Shown one piece after another: positions 39,951 through 54,700 of a stretch of DNA of 64,000 nucleotides. Each line of letters begins with the position of its first letter. Within the stretch, counting starts at the first letter, position 1. Source of the DNA: Odiellus spinosus (Eukaryota; Arthropoda; Arachnida; Opiliones; Phalangiidae); NCBI GenBank assembly GCA_963920705.1, contig CAWUCO010000219.1, forward strand, positions 868,001-932,000, written 5' to 3'. The position numbers and the translations under genes were made by a program. Under the pieces are notes generated by a model. It was not told where the DNA came from and ran no database searches. It saw only the letters and a list, made by a program, of their open reading frames with translations.

Positions 39951-41989
39951 GATGTATACTTGGGAAATTTTTGGATCTATACTTGGGAAATTTTTGGATC
40001 TATACTTGGGAAATTTTTCGATCTATACTTGGGAAATTTTTGAATCTATACTTGGGAAATTTTTGAATCTATACTTGGGAAATATTTGGACCTATACTTG
40101 GGAAATTTTTGAATCTATACTTGGGAAATTTTTCGATCTATACTTGGGAAATTTTTCGATCTATACTTGGGAAATATTTGGATCTATACTTGGGAAATTT
40201 TTGGATCTATACTTGGGAAATATTTGGATCTATACTTGGGAAATTTTTGGATCTATACTTGGGAAATTTTGGATCTATACTTTTGAAATTTTTCGATCTA
40301 TACTTGGAAAATTTTGGATCTATACTTGGAAAATTTTTCGATCTATACTAGGGAAATTTTTGGATGTATACTTGTGAAATTTTTGGATCTATACTTGGGA
40401 AATTTTTTGATCTATACTTGGGAAATTTTGGATCTATACTTGGGAAATTTTTCGATCTATACTTGGAAAATTTTTCGATCTATGCTTGGGAAATTTTTGG
40501 ATCTACACTTGTTAAATTTTTGGATGTATACTTGTGAAATTTTTGGATCTATACTTGGGAAATTTTTGGATCTATACTTGGGAAATTTTTGGACCTATAC
40601 TTGGGAAATTTTTGGATCTATACTTGGGAAATTTTTCGATCTATACTTGGGAAATTTTTGGATCTATACTTGGGAAATTTTTGGATCTATACTTGGGAAA
40701 TTTTTGGATCTATACTTGTTAAATTTTTGGATCTATACTTGGGAAATTTTGGATCTATACTTGGGAAATTTTTCGATCTATACTTGGAAAATTTTTCGAT
40801 CTATGCTTGGGAAATTTTTGGATCTATACTTGGGAAATTTTTGGATGTATACTTGTGAAATTTTTGGATCTATACTTGGGAAATTTTTGGATCTATACTT
40901 GGGAAATTTTTGGATCTATTCATGGGAAATTTTTGGATTTATACTTGGGAAATTTTTCTTACTATACTTGGGAAATTTTTCGATCTATACTTGGGAAATT
41001 TTTCGATCTATACTTGGAAAATTTTTGGATCTATACTTGGGAAATTTTTCGATCTATACTTGGGAAATTTTTCGATCTATATTTGGGAAATTTTTCGATC
41101 TATACTTGGGAAATTTTTGGATCTATTCATGGGAAATTTTTGGATTTATACTTGGGAAATTTTTCTTACTATACTTGGGAAATTTTTCGATCTATACTTG
41201 GGAAATTTTTCGATCTATACTTGGAAAATTTTTGGATCTATACTTGGGAAATTTTTCGATCTATACTTGGGAAATTTTTCGATCTATACTTGGGAAATTT
41301 TTCGATCTATACTTGGGAAATTTTTGAATCTCTACTTGGGAAATTTTTGAATCTCTACTTGGGAAATTTTTGGACTATACTTGGGAAATTTTTGGATCTA
41401 TGCTTGGGAAATTTTTGAATCTATACTTGGGAAATTTTTGGATCTATACTTGGGAAATTTTTGGATCTATACTTGGGAAGTTTTTGAATCTATACTTGGG
41501 AAATTTTTGGATCTATACTTGGGAAATTTTTGGATGTATACTTGGGAAATTTTTGGATCTATACTTGGGAAATTTTTGGATCTATACTTGGGAAATTTTT
41601 CGATCTATACTTGGGAAATTTTTGAATCTATACTTGGGAAATTTTTGAATCTATACTTGGGAAATTTTTGGACCTATACTTGGGAAATTTTTGAATCTAT
41701 ACTTGGGAAATTTTTCGATCTATACTTGGGAAATTTTTCGATCTATACTTGGGAAATTTTTGGATCTATACTTGGGAAATTTTTGGATCTATACTTGGGA
41801 AATATTTGGATCTATACTTGGGAAATTTTTGGATCTATACTTGGGAAATTTTGGATCTATACTTTTGAAATTTTTCGATCTATACTTGGAAAATTTTGTA
41901 TCTATACTTGGAAAATTTTTCGATCTATACTAGGGAAATTTTTGGATGTATACTTGTGAAATTTTTGGATCTATACTTGGGAAATTTTT

Positions 41990-43823
41990 GGATCTATACT
42001 TGGGAAATTTTGGATCTATACTTGGGAAATTTTTCGATCTATACTTGGAAAATTTTTCGATCTATGCTTGGGAAATTTTTGGATCTACACTTGGGAAATT
42101 TTTGGATGTATACTTGTGAAATTTTTGGATCTATACTTGGGAAATTTTTGGATCTATACTTGGGAAATTTTTGGACCTATACTTGGGAAATTTTTGGATC
42201 TATACTTGGGAAATTTTTGGATCTATACTTGGGAAATTTTTGGATCTATACTTGGGAAATTTTTGGATCTATACTTGGGAAATTTTTGGATCTATACTTG
42301 GGAAATTTTGGATCTATACTTGGGAAATTTTTCGATCTATACTTGGAAAATTTTTCGATCTATGCTTGGGAAATTTTTGGATCTATACTTGGGAAATTTT
42401 TGGATGTATACTTGTGAAATTTTTGGATCTATTCATGGGAAATTTTTGGATTTATACTTGGGAAATTTTTCGATCTATGCTTGGGAAATATTTGGATCTA
42501 TACTTGGGAAATTTTTGGATGTATACTTGTGAAATTTTTGGATCTATACTTGGGAAATTTTTGGATCTATACTTGGGAAATTTTTGGATCTATTCATGGG
42601 AAATTTTTGGATATATACTTGGGAAATGTTTCTTACTATACTTGGGAAATTTTTCGATCTATACTTGGGAAATTTTTCGATCTATACTTGGAAAATTTTT
42701 GGATCTATACTTGGGAAATTTTTCGATCTATACTTGGGAAATTTTTCGATCTATACTTGGGAAATTTTTCGATCTATACTTGGGAAATTTTTGAATCTCT
42801 ACTTGGGAAATTTTTGAATCTCTACTTGGGAAATTTTTGGACTATACTTGGGAAATTTTTGGATCTATGCTTGGGAAATTTTTGAATCTATACTTGGGAA
42901 ATTTTTGGATCTATACTTGGGAAATTTTGGATCTATACTTGGGAAATTTTTCGATCTAAACTTGGAAAATTTTTCGATCTATGCTTGGGAAATTTTTGGA
43001 TCTACACTTGGGAAATTTTTGGATGTATACTTGTGAAATTTTTGGATCTATACTTGGGAAATTTTTGGATCTATACTTGGGAAATTTTTGGACCTATACT
43101 TGGGAAATTTTTGGATCTATACTTGGGAAATTTTTGGATCTATACTTGGGAAATTTTTGGATCTATACTTGGGAAATTTTTGGATCTATACTTGGGAAAT
43201 TTTTGGATCTATACTTGGGAAATTTTGGATCTATACTTGGGAAATTTTTCGATCTATACTTGGAAAATTTTTCGATCTATGCTTGGGAAATTTTTGGATC
43301 TATACTTGGGAAATTTTTGGATGTATACTTGTGAAATTTTTGGATCTATTCATGGGAAATTTTTGGATTTATACTTGGGAAATTTTTCGATCTATGCTTG
43401 GGAAATTTTTGGATCTATACTTGGGAAATTTTTGGATGTATACTTGTGAAATTTTTGGATCTATACTTGGGAAATTTTTGGATCTATACTTGGGAAATTT
43501 TTGGATCTATTCATGGGAAATTTTTGGATATATACTTGGGAAATGTTTCTTACTATACTTGGGAAATTTTTCGATCTATACTTGGGAAATTTTTCGATCT
43601 ATACTTGGAAAATTTTTGGATCTATACTTGGGAAATTTTTGGATCTATACTTGGGAAATTTTTCGATCTATACTTGGGAAATTTTTCGATCTATACTTGG
43701 GAAATTTTTGAATCTCTACTTGGGAAATTTTTGAATCTCTACTTGGGAAATTTTTGGACTATACTTGGGAAATTTTTGGATCTATGCTTGGGAAATTTTT
43801 GAATCTATACTTGGGAAATTTTT
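41990..43823 (+). repeat. 917-bp tandem duplication in unit A'
   Basis: Copies near 41,990-42,906 and 42,907-43,823 match at 917 bp (40 monomers with three 22-mers, counted). Copy 2 has a private CTAAACTTGG variant near 42,958. The same pair is present in A'' at about 47.95-49.79 kb, so the 917-bp event predates the large duplication. Confidence 0.86.
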
Positions 43824-45069
43824 GGATCTATACTTGGGAAATTTTTGGATCTATACTTGGGAAATTTTTGGATCTATACTTGGGAAATTTTTGGATGTAT
43901 ACTTGGAAAATTTTTGGATCTATACTTGGGAAATTTTTGAATCTATACTTGGGAAATTTTTGGATCTATACTTGGGAAATTTTTGGATGTATACTTGGGA
44001 AATTTTTGGATCTATACTTGGGAAATTTTTGGATCTATACTTGGGAAATTTTTGAATCTATACTTGGGAAATTTTTGGACCTATACTTGGGAAATTTTTG
44101 AATCTATACTTGGGAAATTTTTCGATCTATACTTGGGAAATTTTTCGATCTATACTTGGGAAATTTTTCGATCTATACTTGGGAAATTTTTGAATCTCTA
44201 CTTGGGAAATTTTTGAATCTCTACTTGGGAAGTTTTTGGACTATACTTGGGAAATTTTTGGATCTATGCTTGGGAAATTTTTGAATCTCTACTTGGAAAT
44301 TTTTGGATCTATACTTGGGAAATTTTTGGATCTATACTTGGGAAATTTTTGGATCTATACTTGGGAAATTTTTGGATGTATACTTGGAAAATTTTTGGAT
44401 CTATACTTGGGAAATTTTTGAATCTATACTTGGGAAATTTTTGGATCTATACTTGGGAAATTTTTGGATGTATACTTGGGAAATTTTTGGATCTATACTT
44501 GGGAAATTTTTGGATCTATACTTGGGAAATTTTTGAATCTATACTTGGGAAATTTTTGGACCTATACTTGGGAAATTTTTGAATCTATACTTGGGAAATT
44601 TTTCGATCTATACTTGGGAAATTTTTCGATCTATACTTGGGAAATTTTTCGATCTATACTAGGGAAATTTTTGGATGTATACTTGTGAAATTTTTGGATC
44701 TATACTTGGGAAATTTTTGGATCTATACTTGGGAAATTTTTGAATCTATACTTGGGAAATTTTTGGACCTATACTTGGGAAAATTTTGGATCTATACTTG
44801 TGAAATATTTCGATCTATACTTGGAAAATTTTTCGATCTATGCTTGGGAAATTTTTGGATCTATACTTGGGAAATTTTTGGATGTATACTTGTGAAATTT
44901 TTGGATCTATACTTGGGAAATTTTTGGATCTATACTTGGGAAATTTTTACATGTATACTTGTGAAATTTTTGGATCTATACTTGGGAAATTTTTGGATCT
45001 ATACTTGGGAAATTTTTGAATCTATACTTGGGAAATTTTTGGACCTATACTTGGGAAAATTTTGGATCT

Positions 45070-48000
45070 ATACTTGTGAAATTTTTCTATCTATACTTGG
45101 AAAATTTTTGGATCTATGCTTGGGAAATTTTTGGATCTATACTTGGGAAATTTTTGGATGTATACTTGTGAAATTTTTGGATCTATACTTGGGAAATTTT
45201 TGGATCTATACTTGGGAAATTTTTCGATCTATACTTGGAAAATTTTTGGATCTATACTTGGGAAATTTTTGGATCTATACTTGGGAAATTTTTGGATCTA
45301 TACTTGGGAAATTTTGGATCTATACTTGGGAAATTTTTCGATCTATACTTGGAAAATTTTTCGATCTATGCTTGGGAAATTTTTGGATCTATACTTGGGA
45401 AATTTTTGGATGTATACTTGTGAAATTTTTGGATCTATACTTGGGAAATTTTTGGATCTATACTTGGGAAATTTTTGGATCTATTCATGGGAAATTTTTG
45501 GATATATACTTGGGAAATTTTTCTTACTATACTTGGGAAATTTTTCGATCTATACTTGGGAAATTTTTCGATCTATACTTGGAAAATTTTTGGATCTATA
45601 CTTGGGAAATTTTTCGATCTATACTTTTGAAATTTTTCGATCTATACTTGGGAAATTTTTCGATCTATACTTGGGAAATTTTTGAATCTCTACTTGGGAA
45701 ATTTTTGAATCTCTACTTGGGAAATTTTTGGACTATACTTGGGAAATTTTTGGATCTATGCTTGGGAAATTTTTGAATCTATACTTGGGAAATTTTTGGA
45801 TCTATACTTGGGAAATTTTTGGATCTATACTTGGGAAATTTTTGGATCTATACTTGGGAAATTTTTGGATGTATACTTGGAAAATTTTTGGATCTATACT
45901 TGGGAAATTTTTGAATCTATACTTGGGAAATTTTTGGATCTATACTTGGGAAATTTTTGGATGTATACTTGGGAAATTTTTGGATCTATACTTGGGAAAT
46001 TTTTGGATCTATACTTGGGAAATTTTTCGATCTATACTTGGGAAATTTTTGAATCTATACTTGGGAAATTTTTGAATCTATACTTGGGAAATATTTGGAC
46101 CTATACTTGGGAAATTTTTGAATCTATACTTGGGAAATTTTTCGATCTATACTTGGGAAATTTTTCGATCTATACTTGGGAAATATTTGGATCTATACTT
46201 GGGAAATTTTTGGATCTATACTTGGGAAATATTTGGATCTATACTTGGGAAATTTTTGGATCTATACTTGGGAAATTTTGGATCTATACTTTTGAAATTT
46301 TTCGATCTATACTTGGAAAATTTTGGATCTATACTTGGAAAATTTTTCGATCTATACTAGGGAAATTTTTGGATGTATACTTGTGAAATTTTTGGATCTA
46401 TACTTGGGAAATTTTTTGATCTATACTTGGGAAATTTTGGATCTATACTTGGGAAATTTTTCGATCTATACTTGGAAAATTTTTCGATCTATGCTTGGGA
46501 AATTTTTGGATCTACACTTGTTAAATTTTTGGATGTATACTTGTGAAATTTTTGGATCTATACTTGGGAAATTTTTGGATCTATACTTGGGAAATTTTTG
46601 GACCTATACTTGGGAAATTTTTGGATCTATACTTGGGAAATTTTTCGATCTATACTTGGGAAATTTTTGGATCTATACTTGGGAAATTTTTGGATCTATA
46701 CTTGGGAAATTTTTGGATCTATACTTGTTAAATTTTTGGATCTATACTTGGGAAATTTTGGATCTATACTTGGGAAATTTTTCGATCTATACTTGGAAAA
46801 TTTTTCGATCTATGCTTGGGAAATTTTTGGATCTATACTTGGGAAATTTTTGGATGTATACTTGTGAAATTTTTGGATCTATACTTGGGAAATTTTTGGA
46901 TCTATACTTGGGAAATTTTTGGATCTATTCATGGGAAATTTTTGGATTTATACTTGGGAAATTTTTCTTACTATACTTGGGAAATTTTTCGATCTATACT
47001 TGGGAAATTTTTCGATCTATACTTGGAAAATTTTTGGATCTATACTTGGGAAATTTTTCGATCTATACTTGGGAAATTTTTCGATCTATATTTGGGAAAT
47101 TTTTCGATCTATACTTGGGAAATTTTTGGATCTATTCATGGGAAATTTTTGGATTTATACTTGGGAAATTTTTCTTACTATACTTGGGAAATTTTTCGAT
47201 CTATACTTGGGAAATTTTTCGATCTATACTTGGAAAATTTTTGGATCTATACTTGGGAAATTTTTCGATCTATACTTGGGAAATTTTTCGATCTATACTT
47301 GGGAAATTTTTCGATCTATACTTGGGAAATTTTTGAATCTCTACTTGGGAAATTTTTGAATCTCTACTTGGGAAATTTTTGGACTATACTTGGGAAATTT
47401 TTGGATCTATGCTTGGGAAATTTTTGAATCTATACTTGGGAAATTTTTGGATCTATACTTGGGAAATTTTTGGATCTATACTTGGGAAGTTTTTGAATCT
47501 ATACTTGGGAAATTTTTGGATCTATACTTGGGAAATTTTTGGATGTATACTTGGGAAATTTTTGGATCTATACTTGGGAAATTTTTGGATCTATACTTGG
47601 GAAATTTTTCGATCTATACTTGGGAAATTTTTGAATCTATACTTGGGAAATTTTTGAATCTATACTTGGGAAATTTTTGGACCTATACTTGGGAAATTTT
47701 TGAATCTATACTTGGGAAATTTTTCGATCTATACTTGGGAAATTTTTCGATCTATACTTGGGAAATTTTTGGATCTATACTTGGGAAATTTTTGGATCTA
47801 TACTTGGGAAATATTTGGATCTATACTTGGGAAATTTTTGGATCTATACTTGGGAAATTTTGGATCTATACTTTTGAAATTTTTCGATCTATACTTGGAA
47901 AATTTTGTATCTATACTTGGAAAATTTTTCGATCTATACTAGGGAAATTTTTGGATGTATACTTGTGAAATTTTTGGATCTATACTTGGGAAATTTTTGG

Positions 48001-50697
48001 ATCTATACTTGGGAAATTTTGGATCTATACTTGGGAAATTTTTGGATCTACACTTGGGAAATTTTTGGATGTATACTTGTGAAATTTTTGGATCTATACT
48101 TGGGAAATTTTTGATCTATACTTGGGAAATTTTTGGACCTATACTTGGGAAATTTTTGGATCTATACTTGGGAAATTTTTGGATCTATACTTGGGAAATT
48201 TTTGGATCTATACTTGGGAAATTTTTGGATCTATACTTGGGAAATTTTTGGATCTATACTTGGGAAATTTTGGATCTATACTTGGGAAATTTTTCGATCT
48301 ATACTTGGAAAATTTTTCGATCTATGCTTGGGAAATTTTTGGATCTATACTTGGGAAATTTTTGGATGTATACTTGTGAAATTTTTGGATCTATTCATGG
48401 GAAATTTTTGGATTTATACTTGGGAAATTTTTCGATCTATGCTTGGGAAATATTTGGATCTATACTTGGGAAATTTTTGGATGTATACTTGTGAAATTTT
48501 TGGATCTATACTTGGGAAATTTTTGGATCTATACTTGGGAAATTTTTGGATCTATTCATGGGAAATTTTTGGATATATACTTGGGAAATGTTTCTTACTA
48601 TACTTGGGAAATTTTTCGATCTATACTTGGGAAATTTTTCGATCTATACTTGGAAAATTTTTGGATCTATACTTGGGAAATTTTTCGATCTATACTTGGG
48701 AAATTTTTCGATCTATACTTGGGAAATTTTTCGATCTATACTTGGGAAATTTTTGAATCTCTACTTGGGAAATTTTTGAATCTCTACTTGGGAAATTTTT
48801 GGACTATACTTGGGAAATTTTTGGATCTATGCTTGGGAAATTTTTGAATCTATACTTGGGAAATTTTTGGATCTATACTTGGGAAATTTTGGATCTATAC
48901 TTGGGAAATTTTTCGATCTAAACTTGGAAAATTTTTCGATCTATGCTTGGGAAATTTTTGGATCTACACTTGGGAAATTTTTGGATGTATACTTGTGAAA
49001 TTTTTGGATCTATACTTGGGAAATTTTTGGATCTATACTTGGGAAATTTTTGGACCTATACTTGGGAAATTTTTGGATCTATACTTGGGAAATTTTTGGA
49101 TCTATACTTGGGAAATTTTTGGATCTATACTTGGGAAATTTTTGGATCTATACTTGGGAAATTTTTGGATCTATACTTGGGAAATTTTGGATCTATACTT
49201 GGGAAATTTTTCGATCTATACTTGGAAAATTTTTCGATCTATGCTTGGGAAATTTTTGGATCTATACTTGGGAAATTTTTGGATGTATACTTGTGAAATT
49301 TTTGGATCTATTCATGGGAAATTTTTGGATTTATACTTGGGAAATTTTTCGATCTATGCTTGGGAAATTTTTGGATCTATACTTGGGAAATTTTTGGATG
49401 TATACTTGTGAAATTTTTGGATCTATACTTGGGAAAATTTTGGATCTATACTTGGGAAATTTTTGGATCTATTCATGGGAAATTTTTGGATATATACTTG
49501 GGAAATGTTTCTTACTATACTTGGGAAATTTTTCGATCTATACTTGGGAAATTTTTCGATCTATACTTGGAAAATTTTTGGATCTATACTTGGGAAATTT
49601 TTCGATCTATACTTGGGAAATTTTTCGATCTATACTTGGGAAATTTTTCGATCTATACTTGGGAAATTTTTGAATCTCTACTTGGGAAATTTTTGAATCT
49701 CTACTTGGGAAATTTTTGGACTATACTTGGGAAATTTTTGGATCTATGCTTGGGAAATTTTTGAATCTATACTTGGGAAATTTTTGGATCTATACTTGGG
49801 AAATTTTTGGATCTATACTTGGGAAATTTTTGGATCTATACTTGGGAAATTTTTGGATGTATACTTGGAAAATTTTTGGATCTATACTTGGGAAATTTTT
49901 GAATCTATACTTGGGAAATTTTTGGATCTATACTTGGGAAATTTTTGGATGTATACTTGGGAAATTTTTGGATCTATACTTGGGAAATTTTTGGATCTAT
50001 ACTTGGGAAATTTTTGAATCTATACTTGGGAAATTTTTGGACCTATACTTGGGAAATTTTTGAATCTATACTTGGGAAATTTTTCGATCTATACTTGGGA
50101 AATTTTTCGATCTATACTTGGGAAATTTTTCGATCTATACTTGGGAAATTTTTGAATCTCTACTTGGGAAATTTTTGAATCTCTACTTGGGAAGTTTTTG
50201 GACTATACTTGGGAAATTTTTGGATCTATGCTTGGGAAATTTTTGAATCTCTACTTGGAAATTTTTGGATCTATACTTGGGAAATTTTTGGATCTATACT
50301 TGGGAAATTTTTGGATCTATACTTGGGAAATTTTTGGATGTATACTTGGAAAATTTTTGGATCTATACTTGGGAAATTTTTGAATCTATACTTGGGAAAT
50401 TTTTGGATCTATACTTGGGAAATTTTTGGATGTATACTTGGGAAATTTTTGGATCTATACTTGGGAAATTTTTGGATCTATACTTGGGAAATTTTTGAAT
50501 CTATACTTGGGAAATTTTTGGACCTATACTTGGGAAATTTTTGAATCTATACTTGGGAAATTTTTCGATCTATACTTGGGAAATTTTTCGATCTATACTT
50601 GGGAAATTTTTCGATCTATACTAGGGAAATTTTTGGATGTATACTTGTGAAATTTTTGGATCTATACTTGGGAAATTTTTGGATCTATACTTGGGAA
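45070..50697 (+). repeat. 6.0-kb unit A'', copy 2
   Basis: Second copy of the A' unit. Near 48,040-48,113 it lacks two monomers and one base relative to copy 1 (46 + 1 = 47), which explains the offset shift from 6,009 to 5,962. Near 39.8-39.9 kb copy 1 is instead two monomers shorter. The match to A' ends at about 50,697, against 44,735 in copy 1. Confidence 0.87.
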
Positions 50698-51750
50698 ATT
50701 TTGGATCTATACTTGGGAAATTTTTCGATCTATACTTGGAAAATTTTTCGATCTATGCTTGGGAAATTTTTGGATCTACACTTGGGAAATTTTTGGATGT
50801 ATACTTGTGAAATTTTTGGATCTATACTTCTGAAATTTTTGGATCTATACTTGGGAAATTTTTGGACCTATACTTGGGAAATTTTTGGATCTATACTTGG
50901 GAAATTTTTCGATCTATACTTGGGAAATTTTTGGATCTATACTTGGGAAATTTTTGGATCTATACTTGGGAAATTTTTGGATCTATAATTGGGAAATATT
51001 TGGATCTATACTTGGGAAATTTTAGGATCTATACTTGGGAAATTTTGGATCTATACTTGGGAAATTTTTCGATCTATACTTGGAAAATTTTGGATCTATA
51101 CTTGGAAAATTTTTCGATCTATCCTAGGGAAATTTTTGGATGTATACTTGTGAAATTTTTGGATCTATACTTGGGAAATTTTTGGATCTATACTTGGGAA
51201 ATTTTGGATCTATACTTGGGAAATTTTTCGATCTATACTTGGAAAATTTTTCGATCTATGCTTGGGAAATTTTTGGATCTACACTTGGGAAATTTTTGGA
51301 TGTATACTTGTGAAATTTTTGGATCTATACTTGGGAAATTTTGGGATCTATACTTGGGAAATTTTTGGACCTATACTTGGGAAATTTTTGGATCTATACT
51401 TGGGAAATTTTTCGATCTATACTTGGGAAATTTTTGGATCTATACTTGGGAAATTTTTGGATCTATACTTGGGAAATTTTTGGATCTATACTTGGGAAAT
51501 TTTTGGATCTATACTTGGGAAATTTTGGATCTATACTTGGGAAATTTTTCGATCTATACTTGGAAAATTTTTCGATCTATGCTTGGGAAATTTTTGGATC
51601 TATACTTGGGAAATTTTTGGATGTATACTTGTGAAATTTTTGGATCAATACTTGGGAAATTTTTGGATCTATACTTGGGAAATTTTTGGATCTATTCATG
51701 GGAAATTTTTGGATTTATACTTGGGAAATTTTTCTTACTATACTTGGGAA
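50698..51750 (+). repeat. Block C' (copy of the 16.4-17.5 kb segment)
   Basis: The segment continues directly from A'' into the block C pattern (offset 34,322) and carries the same rare variants: TACTTCTGAAA near 50,827, CTATAATTGGG near 50,984 and ATTTTAGGATC near 51,022. Past about 51,790 two monomers are inserted relative to block C. Confidence 0.87.
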
Positions 51751-54700
51751 ATTTTTCGATCTATACTTGGGAAATTTTTGGATCTATACTTGGAAAATTT
51801 TTCGATCTATACTTGGGAAATTTTTGGATCTATACTTGGAAAATTTTTCGATCTATGCTTGGGAAATTTTTGGATCTATACTTGGGAAATTTTTGGATCT
51901 ATACTTGGGAAATTTTTGGATCTATACTTGGGAAATATTTGGATCTATACTTGGGAAATTTTTGGATCTATACTTGGGAAATTTTGGATCTATACTTGGG
52001 AAATTTTTCGATCTATACTTGGAAAATTTTGGATCTATACTTGGAAAATTTTTCGATCTATACTAGGGAAATTTTTGGATGTATACTTGTGAAATTTTTG
52101 GATCTATACTTGGGAAATTTTTGGATCTATACTTGGGAAATTTTGGATCTATACTTGGGAAATTTTTCGATCTATACTTGGAAAATTTTTCGATCTATGC
52201 TTGGGAAATTTTTGGATCTACACTTGGGAAATTTTTGGATGTATACTTGTGAAATTTTTGGATCTATACTTGGGAAATTTTTGGATCTATACTTGGGAAA
52301 TTTTTGGACCTATACTTGGGAAATTTTTGGATCTATACTTGGGAAATTTTTCGATCTATACTTGGGAAATTTTTGGATCTATACTTGGGAAATTTTTGGA
52401 TCTATACTTGGGAAATTTTGGATCTATACTTGGGAAATATTTCGATCTATACTTGGAAAATTTTTCGATCTATGCTTGGGAAATTTTTGGATCTATACTT
52501 GGGAAATTTTTTAATGTATACTTGTGAAATTTTTGGATCTATACTTGGGAAATTTTTGGATCTATACTTGGGAAATTTTTGGATCTATTCATGGGAAATT
52601 TTTGGATTTATACTTGGGAAATTTTTCTTACTATACTTGGGAAATTTTTCGATCTATACTTGGGAAATTTTTCGATCTATACTTGGAAAATTTTTGGATC
52701 TATACTTGGGAAATTTTTCGATCTATACTTGGGAAATTTTTCGATCTATACTTGGGAAATTTTTCGATCTATACTTGGGAAATTTTTGAATCTCTACTTG
52801 GGAAATTTTTGAATCTCTACTTGGGAAATTTTTGGACTATACTTGGGAAATTTTTGGATCTATGCTTGGGAAATTTTTGAATCTATACTTGGGAAATTTT
52901 TGGATCTATACTTGGGAAATTTTTGGATCTATACTTGGGAAATTTTTGGATCTATACTTGGGAAATTTTTGGATGTATACTTGGAAAATTTTTGGATCTA
53001 TACTTGGGAAATTTTTGAATCTATACTTGGGAAATTTTTGGATCTATACTTGGGAAATTTTTGGATGTATACTTGGGAAATTTTTGGATCTATACTTGGG
53101 AAATTTTTCGATCTATACTTGGGAAATTTTTGGATCTATACTTGGGAAATTTTTGAATCTATACTTGGGAAATTTTTTAATCTATACTTGGGAAATTTTT
53201 CGATCTATACTTGGGAAATTTTTCGATCTATACTTGGGAAATTTTTGGATCTATACTTGGGAAATTTTTGGATCTTTACTTGGGAAATTTTTGGATCTAT
53301 ACTTGGGAAATTTTGGATCTATACTTGGGAAATTTTTCGATCTATACTTGGAAAATTTTGGATCTATACTTGGAAAATTTTTCGATCTATACTAGGGAAA
53401 TTTTTTGATGTATACTTGTGAAATTTTTGGATCTATACTTGGTAAATTTTTGGATCTATACTTGGGAAATTTTGGATCTATACTTGGGAAATTTTTGGAT
53501 CTATACTTGGGAAATTTTTGAATCTATACTTGGGAAATTTTTGGATCTATACTTGGGAAATTTTTCGATCTATACTTGGGAAATTTTTCGATCTATACTT
53601 GGGAAATTTTTGGATCTATACTTGGGAAATTTTTGAATCTATACTTGGGAAATTTTTGGACCTATACTTGGGAAATTTTTGGATCTATACTTGGGAAATT
53701 TTTCGATCTATACTTGGAAAATTTTTCGATCTATGCTTGGGAAATTTTTGGATCTACACTTGGGAAATTTTTGGATGTATACTTGTGAAATTTTTGGATC
53801 TATACTTGGGAAATTTTTCGATCTATACTTGGGAAATTTTTCGATCTATACTTGGGAAATTTTTCGATCTATACTTGGGAAATTTTTGGATCTATACTTG
53901 GGAAATTTTTGGATCTATACTTGGGAAATTTTTCGATCTATACTTGGGAAATTTTGGATCTATACTTGGGAAATTTTTCGATCTATACTTGGGAAATTTT
54001 TGGATCTATACTTGGAAAATTTTTCGATCTATACTTGGGAAATTTTTGGATCTATACTTGGAAAATTTTTCGATCTATGCTTGGGAAATTTTTGGATCTA
54101 TACTTGGGAAATTTTTGGATCTATACTTGGGAAATTTTTGGATCTATACTTGGGAAATATTTGGATCTATACTTGGGAAATTTTTGGATCTATACTTGGG
54201 AAATTTTGGATCTATACTTGGGAAATTTTTCGATCTATACTTGGAAAATTTTGGATCTATACTTGGAAAATTTTTCGATCTATACTAGGGAAATTTTTGG
54301 ATGTATACTTGTGAAATTTTTGGATCTATACTTGGGAAATTTTTGGATCTATACTTGGGAAATTATGGATCTATACTTGGGAAATTTTTCGATCTATACT
54401 TGGAAAATTTTTCGATCTATGCTTGGGAAATTTTTGGATCTACACTTGGGAAATTTTTGGATGTATACTTGTGAAATTTTTGGATCTATACTTGGGAAAT
54501 TTTTGGATCTATACTTGGGAAATTTTTGGACCTATACTTGGGAAATTTTTGGATCTATACTTGGGAAATTTTTCGATCTATACTTGGGAAATTTTTGGAT
54601 CTATACTTGGGAAATTTTTGGATCTATACTTGGGAAATTTTGGATCTATACTTGGGAAATATTTCGATCTATACTTGGAAAATTTTTCAATCTATGCTTG

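Larger units (their letters stand above)
38280..45069 (+). repeat. 6.8-kb unit A', copy 1
   Basis: The rare TTTTTCTATC monomer at about 38,298 recurs at about 45,087, an offset of 6,789. Past an extra 826-bp internal copy the offset becomes 5,963, then 6,009, then 5,962 from about 42,070. Marker order follows block A (3.5-9.9 kb) at offsets of about 35,000-35,950. The related block reaches about 44,735; its tail (44.66-45.07 kb) resembles 33.0-33.4 kb. Confidence 0.87.

Noticed and set aside
50862-52514. 550-codon + strand open frame, and hundreds of shorter ones, as coding genes
   Set aside because: All read the same 23-residue periodic peptide in all three frames, mostly open from TTG because the consensus has no ATG. 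They overlap each other and end at random variant monomers. No recognisable domain and no codon structure beyond the 23-bp lattice.
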